Source: Rhynchopus sp. YZ270_cl-10
Taxonomy: Eukaryota; Euglenozoa; Diplonemea; Diplonemida; Diplonemidae
Assembly (NCBI GenBank): GCA_964035575.1
Contig: OZ037869.1
Span: 744,001 to 808,000, forward strand
Length of the DNA: 64,000 nucleotides
Reading direction: 5' to 3'
Shown one piece after another: positions 31,237 through 42,161 of this stretch (positions within the stretch are counted from its first letter, which is position 1; each line of letters opens with the position of its first letter). The notes beneath the pieces were generated by a model. The model saw only the letters and a program-made list of their open reading frames with translations. It made no database searches and was not told where the DNA came from. Made by a program: the position numbers and the translations under genes.

Positions 31237-31338
31237 TGGGGCGGATTTAAGCGAGGAGTGGTACCTCCCCGCCTCAATGAAAAATGTCTTCTGCTGTTGG
31301 AGACACCAAAAAAAGGGGGGAAAAATTTTCTTGAAAAC

Positions 31339-31370
31339 GATGAATGAGCATCACGGACGCACACACATCT
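31339..31370 (+). repeat. H1 hairpin repeat, diverged
   Basis: GATGAATGAGCATCACGGAC then GCACACACATC; outer arm kept. Confidence 0.5.
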
Positions 31371-31506
31371 GGGGAGTGGGGAGCTGGGGGAACTGACAAA
31401 CTGACAACTAGGAAAATTGGATATGCATGAATATTTTGAGTACCTGCATTTTTTGTTGAAGAGGAACCTGGAGGACCATAAAAAGAAGAAAAACTTGTTT
31501 TTGCAA

Positions 31507-31540
31507 GATGAACCTAGGTCTCGCAGTGCTTCGACACCTT
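31507..31540 (+). repeat. H1 hairpin repeat, diverged
   Basis: GATGAACCTAGGTCTCGCAG then TGCTTCGACACC; 15 nt before the next H1 copy. Confidence 0.5.
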
Positions 31541-31554
31541 GAAACTGCGGGGGA

Positions 31555-31584
31555 GATGAATATGCCTCTCGTGCACACCCATCT
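31555..31584 (+). repeat. H1 hairpin repeat
   Basis: GATGAATATGC, loop CTCTCGT, GCACACCCATC. Forms a tandem pair with the copy at 31507. Confidence 0.75.
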
Positions 31585-31923
31585 AAAATGGACAGAAAAT
31601 TTCATTTTGCCAAAATAAAACCATTACCATCACACAAGAAAACGAAGCATCAGGCAGGAGAACCGTAAGACGAATAGAAACAAAAAAAAAAAAAAGACCC
31701 CACTAAAACACGCACAGAGTTAATGAGCACTACGACGGGCACTGTTTGTTTGTTTTTAATTGTTTATTAGTGTAGACACCCAAGAGGATGAGCCGCACCA
31801 TACAATAAAAGACAGAGTAGTTAAAACGCATCTCTGTTATACCATGCAAAGAAATGCAAAGGAACGCTGGTAAAGTAACTACGTTTTAATATCCGAAGAT
31901 TGGTGTGATTTTTCTAAAAAAAA

Positions 31924-32805
31924 GGTGTAAAAAAGGTCCTTCTAAGGTCCTTCTAAGGTATGGTGGTTTTCCTTAGGGCATTTCCTTCAGGAAAACGTGA
32001 CTTTTTCCCGAGCTTTCCCTGTGGTGGAGTGGCCTTGTTTTCGATCAAAAAACTGGGTACCCAGTACCCAGTACCCAGTACCCAGTACCCAGTACCCAGT
32101 ACCCAGTACCCAGTACCCAGTACCCAGTACCCAGTACCCAGTACCCAGTACCCAGTACCCAGTACCCAGTACCCAGTACCCAGTACCCAGTACCCAGTAC
32201 CCAGTACCCAGTACCCAGTACCCAGTACCCAGTACCCAGTACCCAGTACCCAGTACCCAGTACCCAGTACCCAGTACCAAGGCAAGGGGCCGATGGAGGG
32301 TTCCAAGACGGCAGTAGCCTGCGACACTATGTCATGGGAAGGTGGGATACCAGCTTGCGCCGCAGGCGCACGGTACGCTACTTTTATTGTTTCGGCGTAT
32401 CCTTTTTTCTCACTCTCCGTTGGGTTCTACGAGCTCCGCCCGTCAAATGGTGAGTGCAAAATTCGCATCTACGCAAACTGCCCCACGTTCATTTTGTACT
32501 TTTCCTTCAGAAGTCAAGTACTGACCATATTTTGCACACAAACTTGGAAATGGCCTGTAAAAACTGACACATGCATTTTAGGTCAAAAATACTCAGTTCT
32601 GAGCGCAAAGTGACCCCATCACAGCACGCACAGGCTCCGGTGCACCGAAATCAAAAAAAAATTTTTTTGATTTTTTGTGGGTAAAAATTTCTGGGGAAAT
32701 TTTCTGGCCACAAAAAACCGCCAAAAAAATGTACACAAAATAATTTTAGCACCCCCCCAAAAAAAAAGGTGTAAAAAAGGTCCTTCTAAGGTCCTTCTAA
32801 GGTAT
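31924..32805 (+). mobile_element. Composite element A with 38-bp direct repeats and minisatellite
   Basis: A 38-bp sequence starting GGTGTAAAAAAGGTCC stands at 31924-31961 and again, identical, at 32768-32805, each after an A run. Just outside is a short inverted pair (GGTGTGA near 31902, TCACACC near 32823). Inside are a 7-bp minisatellite, the GC hairpin shared with four other sites (32356-32377), and, next to the right direct repeat, AATTTTAGCACCCCCCC, which resembles the end of the hAT element at 57344. No coding capacity is seen; the long frames over the array are artefacts of the repeat. Non-autonomous DNA element is the likeliest reading. Confidence 0.6.
32056..32278. repeat. Minisatellite, (CCCAGTA)n, about 32 units
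   Basis: Uniform 7-bp unit with almost no variation. Read on the minus strand it is (GGGTACT)n, so it has four-G-run potential in every 28 nt. Low divergence suggests recent expansion or ongoing homogenisation. Confidence 0.95.
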
Positions 32806-34285
32806 ACCACTACCCCTGTATAGGTCACACCAAAGATACTTTATTTTTTGCAAATAAAAAAATAAAAACTTTCCATATTTTACAATGTTTTATATAAAAC
32901 CTCCCTCCACGATCTTAGCCTCTATGGAAATCCTCTATTTTTGGTCACCCCCTCCAGAGAGGGGATAACCTCTCATACAACTCCGCCATACAGGCAGTTC
33001 TTTTTTCACTAAAAAAAGGGTAAATAAATTTCATATACTTTCTATTCAAGAAAGCACACAAGGACGTTTAAAAACGGAAAAAAAGAAAAAAAAAACACAT
33101 TTTTTTTTTTTGGGAGCCATCTATAACGACACTGCGACACATCATGAGAGAGAAAACAACACTGTTCTTTTCTATCCCTTGTACGCAGGGGGGTATGGGG
33201 GTGTGGCTAGCAGTCCAAAGGTGACTAAGATATCATGCAAGAAAAAGGAAATGAAAACGGAACGAATAGGGGGAAAAAAGGCTGGGAGATGGGGGAAATG
33301 GGATTTGTGAAAAAAAGAGAAAAAAAAAAGGTCTACAAAGCCTTGCTTAGTTACCTAAAAAGACAAAAGAAAAGTTTGAAAGATGGGATATGACTTACAT
33401 AACACATCTGCGAAGATAGGATACGTACAGAGCACCTCTGGGTATATCTGCGAGATACACTGGAAGAAAAAAAATAATATCAAAAGCGAAAGTTGATAGT
33501 GCAAAACACCGGGGGGGACAGAGACAGTGACGCCCTGTGGGTTGTCGAACTCACCAGAGAGTCAGAGAAAACCACCTTTGTTGAGCGAGAGGCAGGAGAA
33601 AGTTGGGAAAGAACGAAGACTTTGAACCATTGTTCCACTCTGTTGCCCCTTCTAAGAAAAGGATTCCCGCTTCACCAACCTCACACACCACCCCTACACA
33701 CTAAACCGTAAACCAAAAATTTCACCACGGAGAAGAAAACAACACCCTTAGCACACGGGCAGCCTACCCCCTTTTTGTTTTTCGTTATAAAAATCGGTCG
33801 GTTTTTTTTTTCAAAAAAAAATTCCGCACCCAATACCCACCCCCTCTGGAGGTAGAAATTACTGTACAGAAACCCACCTGAGGGGTGTGTGTGACCCATC
33901 TTCATCCCCCGGCTACACAAAGATAATTTTTTTTTTGAAAATCAATGAAATGTACGAAACTCGGCACATCTACAAGGACTCCCCCCTTTTCCCCCCTCCC
34001 ACCCCTTCCCCTCTGTACTCCCCACTACCTCAGCAATTGAAGTAGCAGGAACCTCTCTCTCTCCCTCTCCCCTCGAGAAACATATTGATGAGAAGCAAAT
34101 CCTTCACCCCTCCTTGTTCAAATAAAAACCCGACAAAATTTTTGCGTGATACGACGAAGCGCAACAGATTTCGATATCAGCGCCAAAAAAAAACCTCCCC
34201 CGCCCCCTTCTCCCCCTCCTCGCACTTCAAATATTTGAGAACCAAAAAAAAAACTCTTTTTTTTTCTCCTCTTCTCACCATATCC
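32806..34285. other. Spacer with S2 and H1 repeats
   Basis: H1 at 33382 and a partial copy near 33330; S2 at 33489-33560 with a GGGTT-GTCG-AACTC hairpin. Homopolymer-rich; no gene recognised. Confidence 0.5.
33489..33560 (+). repeat. S2 structured repeat
   Basis: AGTTGATAGTGCAAAACACC left part, ACGCCCTGTGGGTTGTCGAA then CTCACCAGAG on the right. Confidence 0.55.
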
Positions 34286-35902
34286 CTACTCAATGAACCC
34301 TGCCAAGGATTGGAAAACTTCAAAATTGTTTAGGGGTGCTTTGAGAGCTGAGGCACGCGCGGAGATGAGGAGGAGGAGGGTGGCACGGGGTGGGGCGGGG
34401 CTTGCTAATGCCGCGTACCCATCCACTCGGGTGTACGTAGTAGTGGAGGCGGTTGGGCTGGGACGGAGATGAAGCATCTGTGCACCTCTCAGGGTACCTC
34501 CACGGAGAACACTCGGTGTCACCGAGGTGCCTCCCGAGGAAGTAAGCGACATGCTCTCCGCCTCGCCACTCCCTTCACTCTCCGGAATGCGAATCGACGC
34601 AGTGCGCGGCGTGGACACCACCTTGCTCACACTGTCCCCTGCAATACCGAGCGTAACCTGCCCCCCCGCAGTTCTCAACAACGTTCTGATATCTCTCATC
34701 GAGGACACCGGCATGCCCTCAACAGAGACAAGCCGCATCCCCAACTGCATCCCCGCAAGCAATGCCGGGCTGTCTTCATCCACCCCCTTCACCTCAAGCG
34801 TTTGATGGTTCAAATCCAACCCCAATGTCTCTCCCGGTTCATTCCTCTCTATAGCAACAAGGCGAACCGGGTCCTTTGCAGGGGCAGGCGATTCAGCACG
34901 ATAGAGTTGTTTCCAAACTGACATCCCCGCAAACCCCTCTCGGCGCACTAATACACGGGGTCCCATGACTCGGCAGACCTCCCCCCAAGCCCAGTATTGG
35001 TCAGGACTGTCACGCATTCTGACCCGGTCACCTTCTTTGAAGCCTTTGGCAGAGCTGCATGCGAGGGCATCGCTTGTAAAGGTGGTGGAGTTGCAGGAGC
35101 GGTAATCCGTGTCGGATTGTGTGCATCGTGAGTATGTCGTTCCGAGAGAAAAGTGTTGTGTCTCTCCAGCGCGGGTGCACACCAAAGAGTCACCATCATT
35201 CGGTCCAGTGGTATAGTCCAACACATCCGACGCAGTGTCGTGGAGGAGAACACCCATTTCACTGCAAGGTCCTGGGGTGAAGTCGGTGGTCATGGAGGTG
35301 AGCGAGCCGGGGGTGACGGTGGGGGAGGGGGGTTGGTCGAGTGTGCCTGGTCCATCTGGGTGTGCGCGGAGGTGCGTCCGCCAGACCCACCCCTTCACGG
35401 GAGAAGAAATGCGAGCCCAATTACCGGCAACCTCTTCGACCACAACAACCTGCCCTTCACGCATCTGTCTATACGTCTTGCGAGCATCAACAGTAGGTGA
35501 TGACCGTACAACTGCTCCAGCCAACGCCAAATGACGACGCGGAATTCCGATTTGCAAAAACCGAGATGCCAAGCGGTTCCATTCCTCCTCTTCTTCCATG
35601 GAGAGGTGTGCCCGAGCGATGGCCACCCAGCCCCCAACCAATGGTTGTAGATCTTCAAAAGCTTCGAGTGACGTTGCATGTCTCGAAAACGCTTCTGTCA
35701 CATCAAAGATCTCAAGGGACTCCTCTGTAGCAACCTCACCACGTCCTCGCAGTGCGTCCAACTCTACCTCCATTCTGGCTATCGCATCATGTATCCCACC
35801 AACATGCCCCCCCACAACCCCTACCCATTCCCCCGAAGGCAGTGGTAGGCTTGGTATGATTTCCTCGTAGGATCCACCTAAGGATTCCTCTTCAGAATGC
35901 AT
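34286..35902 (-). CDS. SH3-like / PDZ domain protein
   Basis: 538 aa, single exon, no membrane segment. Residues about 135-180 look like a bacterial-type SH3 fold (YRQMREGQVVVVEEVAGNWA, RISSPVKGWVWRTHL). Residues about 285-335 are a small beta-barrel-like segment (FKEGDRVRMRDSPDQYWAWG, EVCRVMGPRVLVRREG). Residues about 350-425 are a PDZ domain (GETLGLDLNHQTLEVKGVDE, SPALLAGMQLGMRLVSVEGM, RDIRTLLRTAGGQVTLGI). The rest is Ser/Thr/Pro-rich. A scaffold role is likely from the domain set; ligands are unknown. The ATG at 35902 is taken since spacer-type A/T runs lie just before it, with TTTTTGTGAAAG directly at the start. Confidence 0.75.
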   Translation of the reverse strand: MHSEEESLGGSYEEIIPSLPLPSGEWVGVVGGHVGGIHDAIARMEVELDALRGRGEVATEESLEIFDVTEAFSRHATSLEAFEDLQPLVGGWVAIARAHLSMEEEEEWNRLASRFLQIGIPRRHLALAGAVVRSSPTVDARKTYRQMREGQVVVVEEVAGNWARISSPVKGWVWRTHLRAHPDGPGTLDQPPSPTVTPGSLTSMTTDFTPGPCSEMGVLLHDTASDVLDYTTGPNDGDSLVCTRAGETQHFSLGTTYSRCTQSDTDYRSCNSTTFTSDALACSSAKGFKEGDRVRMRDSPDQYWAWGEVCRVMGPRVLVRREGFAGMSVWKQLYRAESPAPAKDPVRLVAIERNEPGETLGLDLNHQTLEVKGVDEDSPALLAGMQLGMRLVSVEGMPVSSMRDIRTLLRTAGGQVTLGIAGDSVSKVVSTPRTASIRIPESEGSGEAESMSLTSSGGTSVTPSVLRGGTLRGAQMLHLRPSPTASTTTYTRVDGYAALASPAPPRATLLLLISARASALKAPLNNFEVFQSLAGFIE

Positions 35903-36410
35903 CTTTCACAAAAATAAAAAATATTTGACAAAATCAAAAAGGGGAAGCGGGGGGAAATGGGGAAATGGGGGGGGTGGGAGGAGAGTGTGTGTGATTTGTC
36001 TGTTAGATTTGGAAGTAGGGGAAGGCAGCCCTGAGCAGAGGTGGGTGGATCTCAATGAGGGCTCGGGGGGTATGTCAGAGGTAGGGTTGGAGTAAAGCAA
36101 CGGAGGCGGGGAAAACTTCGTTTGGGGAGGGGTCTAAACACCTTACCAGGTGTATACAAAAATGTAATAAAGAAATAAAGAAAAGAAAAGAAAGAAAGAA
36201 ACCATCCGCATCAGCGTAATGTGTTCATTTGGGAATGGGGGGGTTCGCCAATTGATAAAACGATTGCATTGCCAATTTTCAACTCCCTTGAAGCATCCAT
36301 TGTATCGACAATCCCTCAAAGACGTGACTCAAGTGCTACCCATGTGGCTAGGATCTTTCAGAACATTAGGACCTCTTCTTTTGCGTCCATCTTATGCTCA
36401 AAAGAGACCT
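35903..36410. other. Spacer between PPR-like array and PDZ gene
   Basis: G-rich and A-rich low-complexity runs. From about 36330 it becomes similar to the 3' flank of the other array members (CTAGGATCTTTCA...). No gene. Confidence 0.55.
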
Positions 36411-38636
36411 CTAAGGCAGAGTGTCCATGAGCTGGTCGAGATTCTGGTACACATCCTTGGGGAGCACATCCTTCAGTCTGTGTCGGTAGAGACTGCGGTA
36501 TTCAGTGGCCGAGTTGTTGATGCCCATGTTCTCGGCCATGAAGTACATGCGGGACTTCAAGAGGTTTATGACTTCGTGACGGGACGAACCCGTGAGGTAC
36601 ACAACGTTGCACATACAGTACACAACCTTCAGAAGGACAGCGTCAGACACAACTGCAGCTTCATGCGCACAGCCTTCGTGCCAGAGCACCTCCACAGCCT
36701 CCTCCCACATCTCTGCGTGGATGAAGTAGTCGAACGCATCACTATAAGCGTCCTTTGAAACAAGCGGTGCCGCATCCATCACTCCACCCGTCAGTTTGTT
36801 GAACAAAATGCGAAGATGGTGTGGGTTGCGTGTCTTCTTGACAAGCGCATTCACAGCCATCATGTTCCTGCGTCCCTCATGCACTGCCCACGAATCAAAG
36901 TGTGTAATAATAGAGTACGCCAGCTCCTCTGCAGCCACCAGGGACGACGTCGCTACTGCAGCGTTCAAACAAGCGCCCCACACACGAGGATTGTCGTAGG
37001 GGAAGTCCTCGCGTGCAGCCAGGCATTGGAAGAAGCTGTGCAGGTCAAGCTGCTGGTCCTTCATGCGGACGGGTGAGACGATGACACGTGGCACGTTTGC
37101 GTCAATGCAGTCGTCGATCTCTTTTGCAGTGAGTGCTTTGTTGTACAGTCGAAAGTCGCATTGTGCAAGACGATGCAGCAATGGAAGAATGCCCGTCGAC
37201 CAATCTGTGAAGTAGTGGAGTGAAGCCAGACCACGCCCCTTGTCGCCATCGTCCTCAAACTGCTGTGAGCTCTTTCCAATCAGCGTCAAGGCCACCTGCC
37301 AGTTTGCAAGCTTTACCTGATCCACCTTACACTTCACCTTTATTTCTACCTTTTTATCCATCGTGCCGCTCTCGTAGGATTGTCGTGGGCGAGTCAGCAG
37401 AGAAACCAGATTGGTAAAACATTCAATACCCTCATCAGAGTTCCACGACTCATGCGAAAGTACTTTGTACCCGAGCTTCCCGAAAGTGTGTCTCAGCTTG
37501 TCGGTCCATGTATTTTCTTGGAGCAAAATAATTTCCTGGTTTTTAATCTGTCGCTTCACGGCCTGCAGTTTGTACGGATCAGACTCCTTCTCTGCAAACT
37601 CAAGGAGTTCGTCCATTCGTGTGTTCGCATGTGTGCTGCTTTTGAATCTTTTGCTGATGACATCGAACAGCAAGGAAGGGTCTTCCACAGTCATGCCCAG
37701 GTTCTCGATGTGTGTCAGCAGGGTGGCGCTGTCCATGCATGGGGCCATCTTACGCAGGAAGTGTGGGGTGATGGTGCGGATGTAGTTCGGCTCTGCTGTG
37801 TCGGGGCCCTTCTTCTTTGCCTCGTAGAAAGCAGCTTGGTCTTTCTCCATAAGCCAAATGATGATCAACCCAAACGCATTACACACAGTCGCATTCATGA
37901 AGTTGTCCACGTCTGCCCCAGCACGGTCTCGTTTCTCAAAGTAGTTCGTGTGCAACACAACCAACGCGTCCAGCACCTTGTCCATTGTGCACGGATGCAA
38001 AAACTTATACGTCGTCTCATTCTCTAGTGCCTTCAGCAGATGCTGGCCGGCCTCTATGAAGATTGCCTTTTCTTGCAGACTGCGTTTTTCACAGCACATT
38101 ATGACCCCACACATGAAGAGCACGTCGGCTTCACGAGCAAGTCTTCCAACGACGACGTGTTTGCTGTTGGTCAGGATGCGACGGACTTTGAGGGAGTCCC
38201 GAAGGTGTATTTTTTCCTTGAAGACATATGGGGTGAATGAATCGAATCGGTACGGCTTGCAGTCTGCACCGTCGATGGCCCAGCCGTCACCGAGACGGAT
38301 GCAGTGGGGGAGATGTGATTGACGTTCTTTGTCCTCTATTTTGTAGAAGCAACGCATTAGGATCTCTGCTGTTGTCCTGTCGGGTATTTGCTTGATGCGC
38401 TGTTTCTTGATCTCTTCGAGGTAGTGTTGCAGGATCTGCCGTGGGCTATAATACGCATTCAGCTGGCTAAAATATTCATCAAATACACCTGTCACCAACT
38501 CTTCTGCAAGACGTGTCTGCTCAGGTACCCAATTCGCTGCAAGCAAAGGCCAATTCGAAGCATTTATCTTCGCAGACGCGAAGTTCGTATTAACCTTCTT
38601 AAACCGCTTCGCACAAAGCGCCCGCGAAGCCTTCAT
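36411..38636 (-). CDS. PPR-like alpha-solenoid protein, array member 1
   Basis: 741 aa, single exon, intact. The N-terminus (MKASRALCAKRFKKVNTNFA) is basic and Ser/Ala-rich and could be an organelle-targeting signal. The long helical body carries family blocks such as TAEILMRCFYKIEDKERQSH, LFMCGVIMCCEKRSLQEKAI and MAPCMDSATLLTHIENLGMT. Three motifs near the C-terminus fit the pentatricopeptide pattern: RVWGACLNAAVATSSLVAAE, MMAVNALVKKTRNPHHLRIL and AYSDAFDYFIHAEMWEEAVE. PPR proteins bind RNA, mostly in mitochondria. The PPR call is by pattern only, and another helical repeat (TPR-like) is possible. One-unit member of the array. Confidence 0.7.
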   Translation of the reverse strand: MKASRALCAKRFKKVNTNFASAKINASNWPLLAANWVPEQTRLAEELVTGVFDEYFSQLNAYYSPRQILQHYLEEIKKQRIKQIPDRTTAEILMRCFYKIEDKERQSHLPHCIRLGDGWAIDGADCKPYRFDSFTPYVFKEKIHLRDSLKVRRILTNSKHVVVGRLAREADVLFMCGVIMCCEKRSLQEKAIFIEAGQHLLKALENETTYKFLHPCTMDKVLDALVVLHTNYFEKRDRAGADVDNFMNATVCNAFGLIIIWLMEKDQAAFYEAKKKGPDTAEPNYIRTITPHFLRKMAPCMDSATLLTHIENLGMTVEDPSLLFDVISKRFKSSTHANTRMDELLEFAEKESDPYKLQAVKRQIKNQEIILLQENTWTDKLRHTFGKLGYKVLSHESWNSDEGIECFTNLVSLLTRPRQSYESGTMDKKVEIKVKCKVDQVKLANWQVALTLIGKSSQQFEDDGDKGRGLASLHYFTDWSTGILPLLHRLAQCDFRLYNKALTAKEIDDCIDANVPRVIVSPVRMKDQQLDLHSFFQCLAAREDFPYDNPRVWGACLNAAVATSSLVAAEELAYSIITHFDSWAVHEGRRNMMAVNALVKKTRNPHHLRILFNKLTGGVMDAAPLVSKDAYSDAFDYFIHAEMWEEAVEVLWHEGCAHEAAVVSDAVLLKVVYCMCNVVYLTGSSRHEVINLLKSRMYFMAENMGINNSATEYRSLYRHRLKDVLPKDVYQNLDQLMDTLP

Positions 38637-38870
38637 TTTGTGTAAAAAAGGATATTCTGTTGTGAATGATATGTGTGTTGAAAATCAAATAGTGAGGAAT
38701 TCCCGGAGTATTGCATTATTGGCTACGGAAGTCGTATTGATGCCATATCTTGCAACCTCACTGACCTACATCCTTCATTATGGTCGGATTGTGAAGACGG
38801 AGGGAGATAAAGGTTGCTCTCTGCTTATTCTGAAGCGCTGGGATTGAAGTTGATAAACAAATATGAGTTT
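38637..38870 (-). promoter_or_regulatory. Conserved 5' flank of array genes, copy 1
   Basis: About 230 bp directly upstream of the ATG that recurs almost unchanged before the other three members (40361, 46164, 51344). It ends TACACAAA at the ATG. It probably holds the leader or promoter; a plus-strand frame over it is not conserved in copy 3. Confidence 0.6.
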
Positions 38871-39382
38871 TTTTTTTGGGGGGAAATTAACCTCTAATAG
38901 TCTTCTTCGTTGGGGATGGGGTCCAGAGGGTTCTTGATGACAAGAAAACAAGGGAAAAGGGGGAAACCAGTGCATAGACACAGGTGAGACGTACATGTCA
39001 GACGCGTGCCCAGTTATGCATGGGGGAAACGATGCATAAAACAAGGGGGGCATATTTTACGATTACGGTACGTTACCGATTCCCAATTTCCGACTGCCAG
39101 AAAACAAACCCATCCATCCAGAAATAACGGGTCAGGATGTAAACGGTAAGCCAAATTGCAAACAATAACTGTTTTTCTTCCCCTTTCATTGAATTCAATT
39201 ATTAATGCGATGCATTTTCCTTGTCACGAACGGAGGACTGTTATCAAGTGCTCCGCATTCAGTGACACTTCCAGAACACCTTCCACTTCGTAACCCCAAC
39301 ACAGATGTTGCGAATGCTCTCACTCTCACTTCCCCTTCAGCAATACTTAATTATTACACTCTGCTGGATCTCAAAAGTTAAT

Positions 39383-40360
39383 TCATTGGAGGAAAGAGAG
39401 TTTTACTTTATTTTGCCTCAGGGTGGTGCTGTCCATGCATGGGGCCATCTTGTCCAGGAAGTGTGGGGTGATGGTGCGGATGTGGTTTGACGCTGCTGTG
39501 TCGGGGCCCTTCTTCTTCTGCACAACTTCGTCATTGTACTTAATCCAGTTGATGATCAACCCGAACGCATCGTGCACCACATTCATCGGGTCGTTGTCCA
39601 TGAATGTGTCGGTGTCTGATACGTTCAGGTTGTCCACGTCTGCCCCAGCACGGTCTCGTTTCTCAAAGCGGTTCGTATGCAACACAACCAACGCGTCCAG
39701 CACCTTGTCTATTGTGCACGGGTGCAAAAACTTCGTCCTCCCATCCTTTAGTGCCTTCAGCAGATGCTGGCCGGCCTGTGCAAAGATACGCACTTCTTGC
39801 AGACTGCGTTTTTCGCAACACATTATGACCCCACACATGAAGAGCACGTCGGCTTCATGAGCAAGTCTTCCAACGACGACGTGCTTGCTGTCGTACATTA
39901 TACCACGTACTTTGAGGGCTTGTCCAAGGTTTACTTTTTCCTTGAAGACATAGGGGGTGAATGAATCGAATCTGTAGTCCTTGCAGTCTGCACCGTCGAT
40001 GGCCCAGCCGTCACCAAGACGGATGTGGTGGGGGAGATGTGATTGGCGTTCTTTGTCCTCTGTTTTGTAGAAGCAACGCATTAGGATCTCTGCTGTTGTC
40101 CTGTCGGGTATTTGCTTGATGCGCTGTTTCTTGATCTCTTCGAGGTAGTGTTCCAGGGTCTTCATTGCAGTATAATTCGCTTTCAGACGGCCAAAATGTT
40201 GATCAAATACACCTGTCACCAACTCTTTTGCAAGACGTGTCTGCTCAGGTACCCAATTCGCTGCAAGCAAAGGCCAATTCGAAGCATTTATCTTCGCAGA
40301 CGCGAAGTTCGTATTAACCTTCTTAAACCGCTTCGCACAAAGCGCCCGCGAAACCTTCAT
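39383..40360 (-). pseudogene. PPR-like array member 2, 3' half lost
   Basis: The first 317 or so codons match member 1 (MKVSRALCAKRF start, same blocks) up to MAPCMDSTTL. The reading frame then runs into sequence that belongs to the spacer of the array (the TTAATTCATTGGAGGAAAGA stretch also at 41767 and 46949) and stops after NKVKLSFLQ. So about 420 C-terminal residues, including all PPR-like motifs, are replaced by spacer DNA, as expected of a deletion or unequal exchange. The 5' flank is intact, so it may still be transcribed. Confidence 0.7.
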
Positions 40361-41282
40361 TTTGTGTAAAAAAGGATATTCTGATACGAATGATATGTGT
40401 GTTGAAAATCAAATAGTGAGGAATTCCCGGAGTATTGTATTATTGGCTACGGAAGTCGTATTGATGCCATATCTTGCAACCTCACTGACCTACATCCTTC
40501 ATTATGGTCGGATTGTGAAGACGGAGGGAGATAAAGGTTGCTCTCTGCTTATTCTGAAGCGCTGGGATTGAAGTTGATAAACAAAAATGAGTGTTTTGGG
40601 GGGAAATTAACCTCTAATAGTCTATTTCGTTGGGGATGGGGTCCAGAGGGTTTTTGATGACAGAAAAACAAGGGAAAAGTGGGGAAACCAGTGCATAGAC
40701 ACAGTTATGCATGAGGAAAACGATGCATAAAACAAGGGGGGCATATTTTACGATTACGGTATGTTACCGATTCCCATTTCCGACTGCCAGAAACAAACCC
40801 ATCCATCCAGAAATTACAGGCCAGGATGTAAACGATAAGCCAAATTGCAAATAAGAACTGTTTTTCTTCCCCTTTCATTGAATTCAAAAATTTAGTTGTT
40901 TTCAAACATGTTCAAATTTACTTCCCAGCTTGCTTTTATTGTTCCCATGGCTGATGAGGTCATCCCACTGCACCAAGCCTACTGCGAATTTGAATGTTGC
41001 TTCGTACTGTGTTGCGCACACATTTCAATGCGTTAGACACGTGTGCACTTCCCGTTCCCTTGCTCCTCATGCTGTCCCACGCATGTCAAAATTGCTCTAT
41101 TTTTCTTTTTGCTTTATTTTTTTTTTCTGTTTTTTTACGCGACAGGCATTTCGGTGAACATTGTTCGAGGACTCAACTGTAATGAATGCGGTATAACAAG
41201 ATATGCGGCTCATCTTGATTGTGCAAAGATACCAAAAAAATAAAGTTCATACGTTTGGACTTTGCTGCTTTAGACAAGTCTG
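40361..41282. other. Array spacer with conserved 5' flank copy 2
   Basis: 40361-40600 is the conserved flank. 40600-40880 is a close copy of 38870-39200. 40880-41280 is unique to this spacer, with a TTTTTTTTTCTGTTTTTTT run; no gene recognised. Confidence 0.55.
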
Positions 41283-41603
41283 CTAAAGATTTTTGTGCAC
41301 TCTCCCAGCCAGTTGTGATAATAGTTCAAATACTGGTCCAGACACTTCTGATTTGCTTTCGAAAACGGTTCTGACATCGTCCGACATCGCTGTTTTTGGG
41401 GAGGTCAAGAACGGTCTTGCAGGTCTGCAGTCTCGAAACCTCGTTCTTTGCATTCTAGAGAGATTGTAGGCGATCCGCCGTGCTGTCTTCTTCCCTTTAA
41501 CATCCTTCTTTACCTTGCACGCATGACCGACAAAGTCAAGAAGGTCACAATGGCGTGAGGGGAAAGCACAGAGCTGCTCAGGGCTGACCAATGAATGCGC
41601 CAT
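41283..41603 (-). other. Duplicated open segment, possible exon remnant
   Basis: 106 codons open on the minus strand (SPEQLCAFPSRHCDLLDFVG, HACKVKKDVKGKKTARRIAY, NLSRMQRT...). The first 45 or so codons are repeated at 46785-46640 with few amino-acid changes, after which the copies diverge. The composition is protein-like, but the segment is also part of the large duplication, so conservation alone proves little. Not recognised. Confidence 0.3.
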
Positions 41604-42161
41604 ATTTTCCTTGTCACGAACGGAGGACTGTTATCAAGTGCTCCGCATTCAGTGACACTTCCAGAACACCTTCCACTTCGTAACCCCAACACAGATGTTG
41701 CGAATGCTCTCTCTCACTTCCCCTTCAGCAATACTTAATTATTACACTCTGCTGGATCTCAAAAGTTAATTCATTGGAGGAAAGAGAGTTTTCTTTTCTT
41801 TTTTACACCGATTCTACTTTTTCATGTGAGTGAGGCATAATTCTAAACGTTGTCACATATGTACTCAATAAATTGAAAGCATATGTATAGGGATCAACAA
41901 AAATGTTCCCATGATGACATATTGTTGTATTTTTTTGTGAAACAGTTGCTCAAAAGGGAAATTCTTGCTTTTCATGGAACTTGAAGGTCACACCCGGATT
42001 TACTAATTTTTTGACCATTCTGCTGATCTCTTCATTTTGACCACATGACCTCCGCTGAGTCGACTCGTCACCTGCTCGCGGGATCTGCCACCCAAAGGGC
42101 TAGGATCTTTCAAAACATTAGGAACTGTTCTTTTACGTCCATCTTTTCTGACAAAAGACCT

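Larger units (their letters stand above)
27734..31915. other. Gene-free spacer with H1 and S2 repeats
   Basis: About 4 kb. S2 copies lie at 29147 and 29670; H1 at 29813, 31041, 31203, 31339, 31507 and 31555; an S5 copy at 31764. Two plus-strand stretches (30053-30185, 30797-30988) read with fairly protein-like composition but lack context. ACTAGT occurs repeatedly at 28434-28556. No gene supported. Confidence 0.5.

Noticed and set aside
32056-32278. GGGTACT array as an interstitial telomere
   Set aside because: It lies inside a defined element with direct repeats and the chromosome's telomere unit is unknown; kept only as a note on G-run potential.
31953-32613. Long open frames on both strands over the (CCCAGTA)n array
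   Set aside because: A 7-bp stop-free period stays open in every frame; no flanking coding signal.
38638-38847. 69-codon plus-strand frame in the array 5' flank, present in several copies
   Set aside because: Conservation is explained by the duplicated flank; copy 3 has a 2-bp deletion that changes the frame, and no homology is seen.
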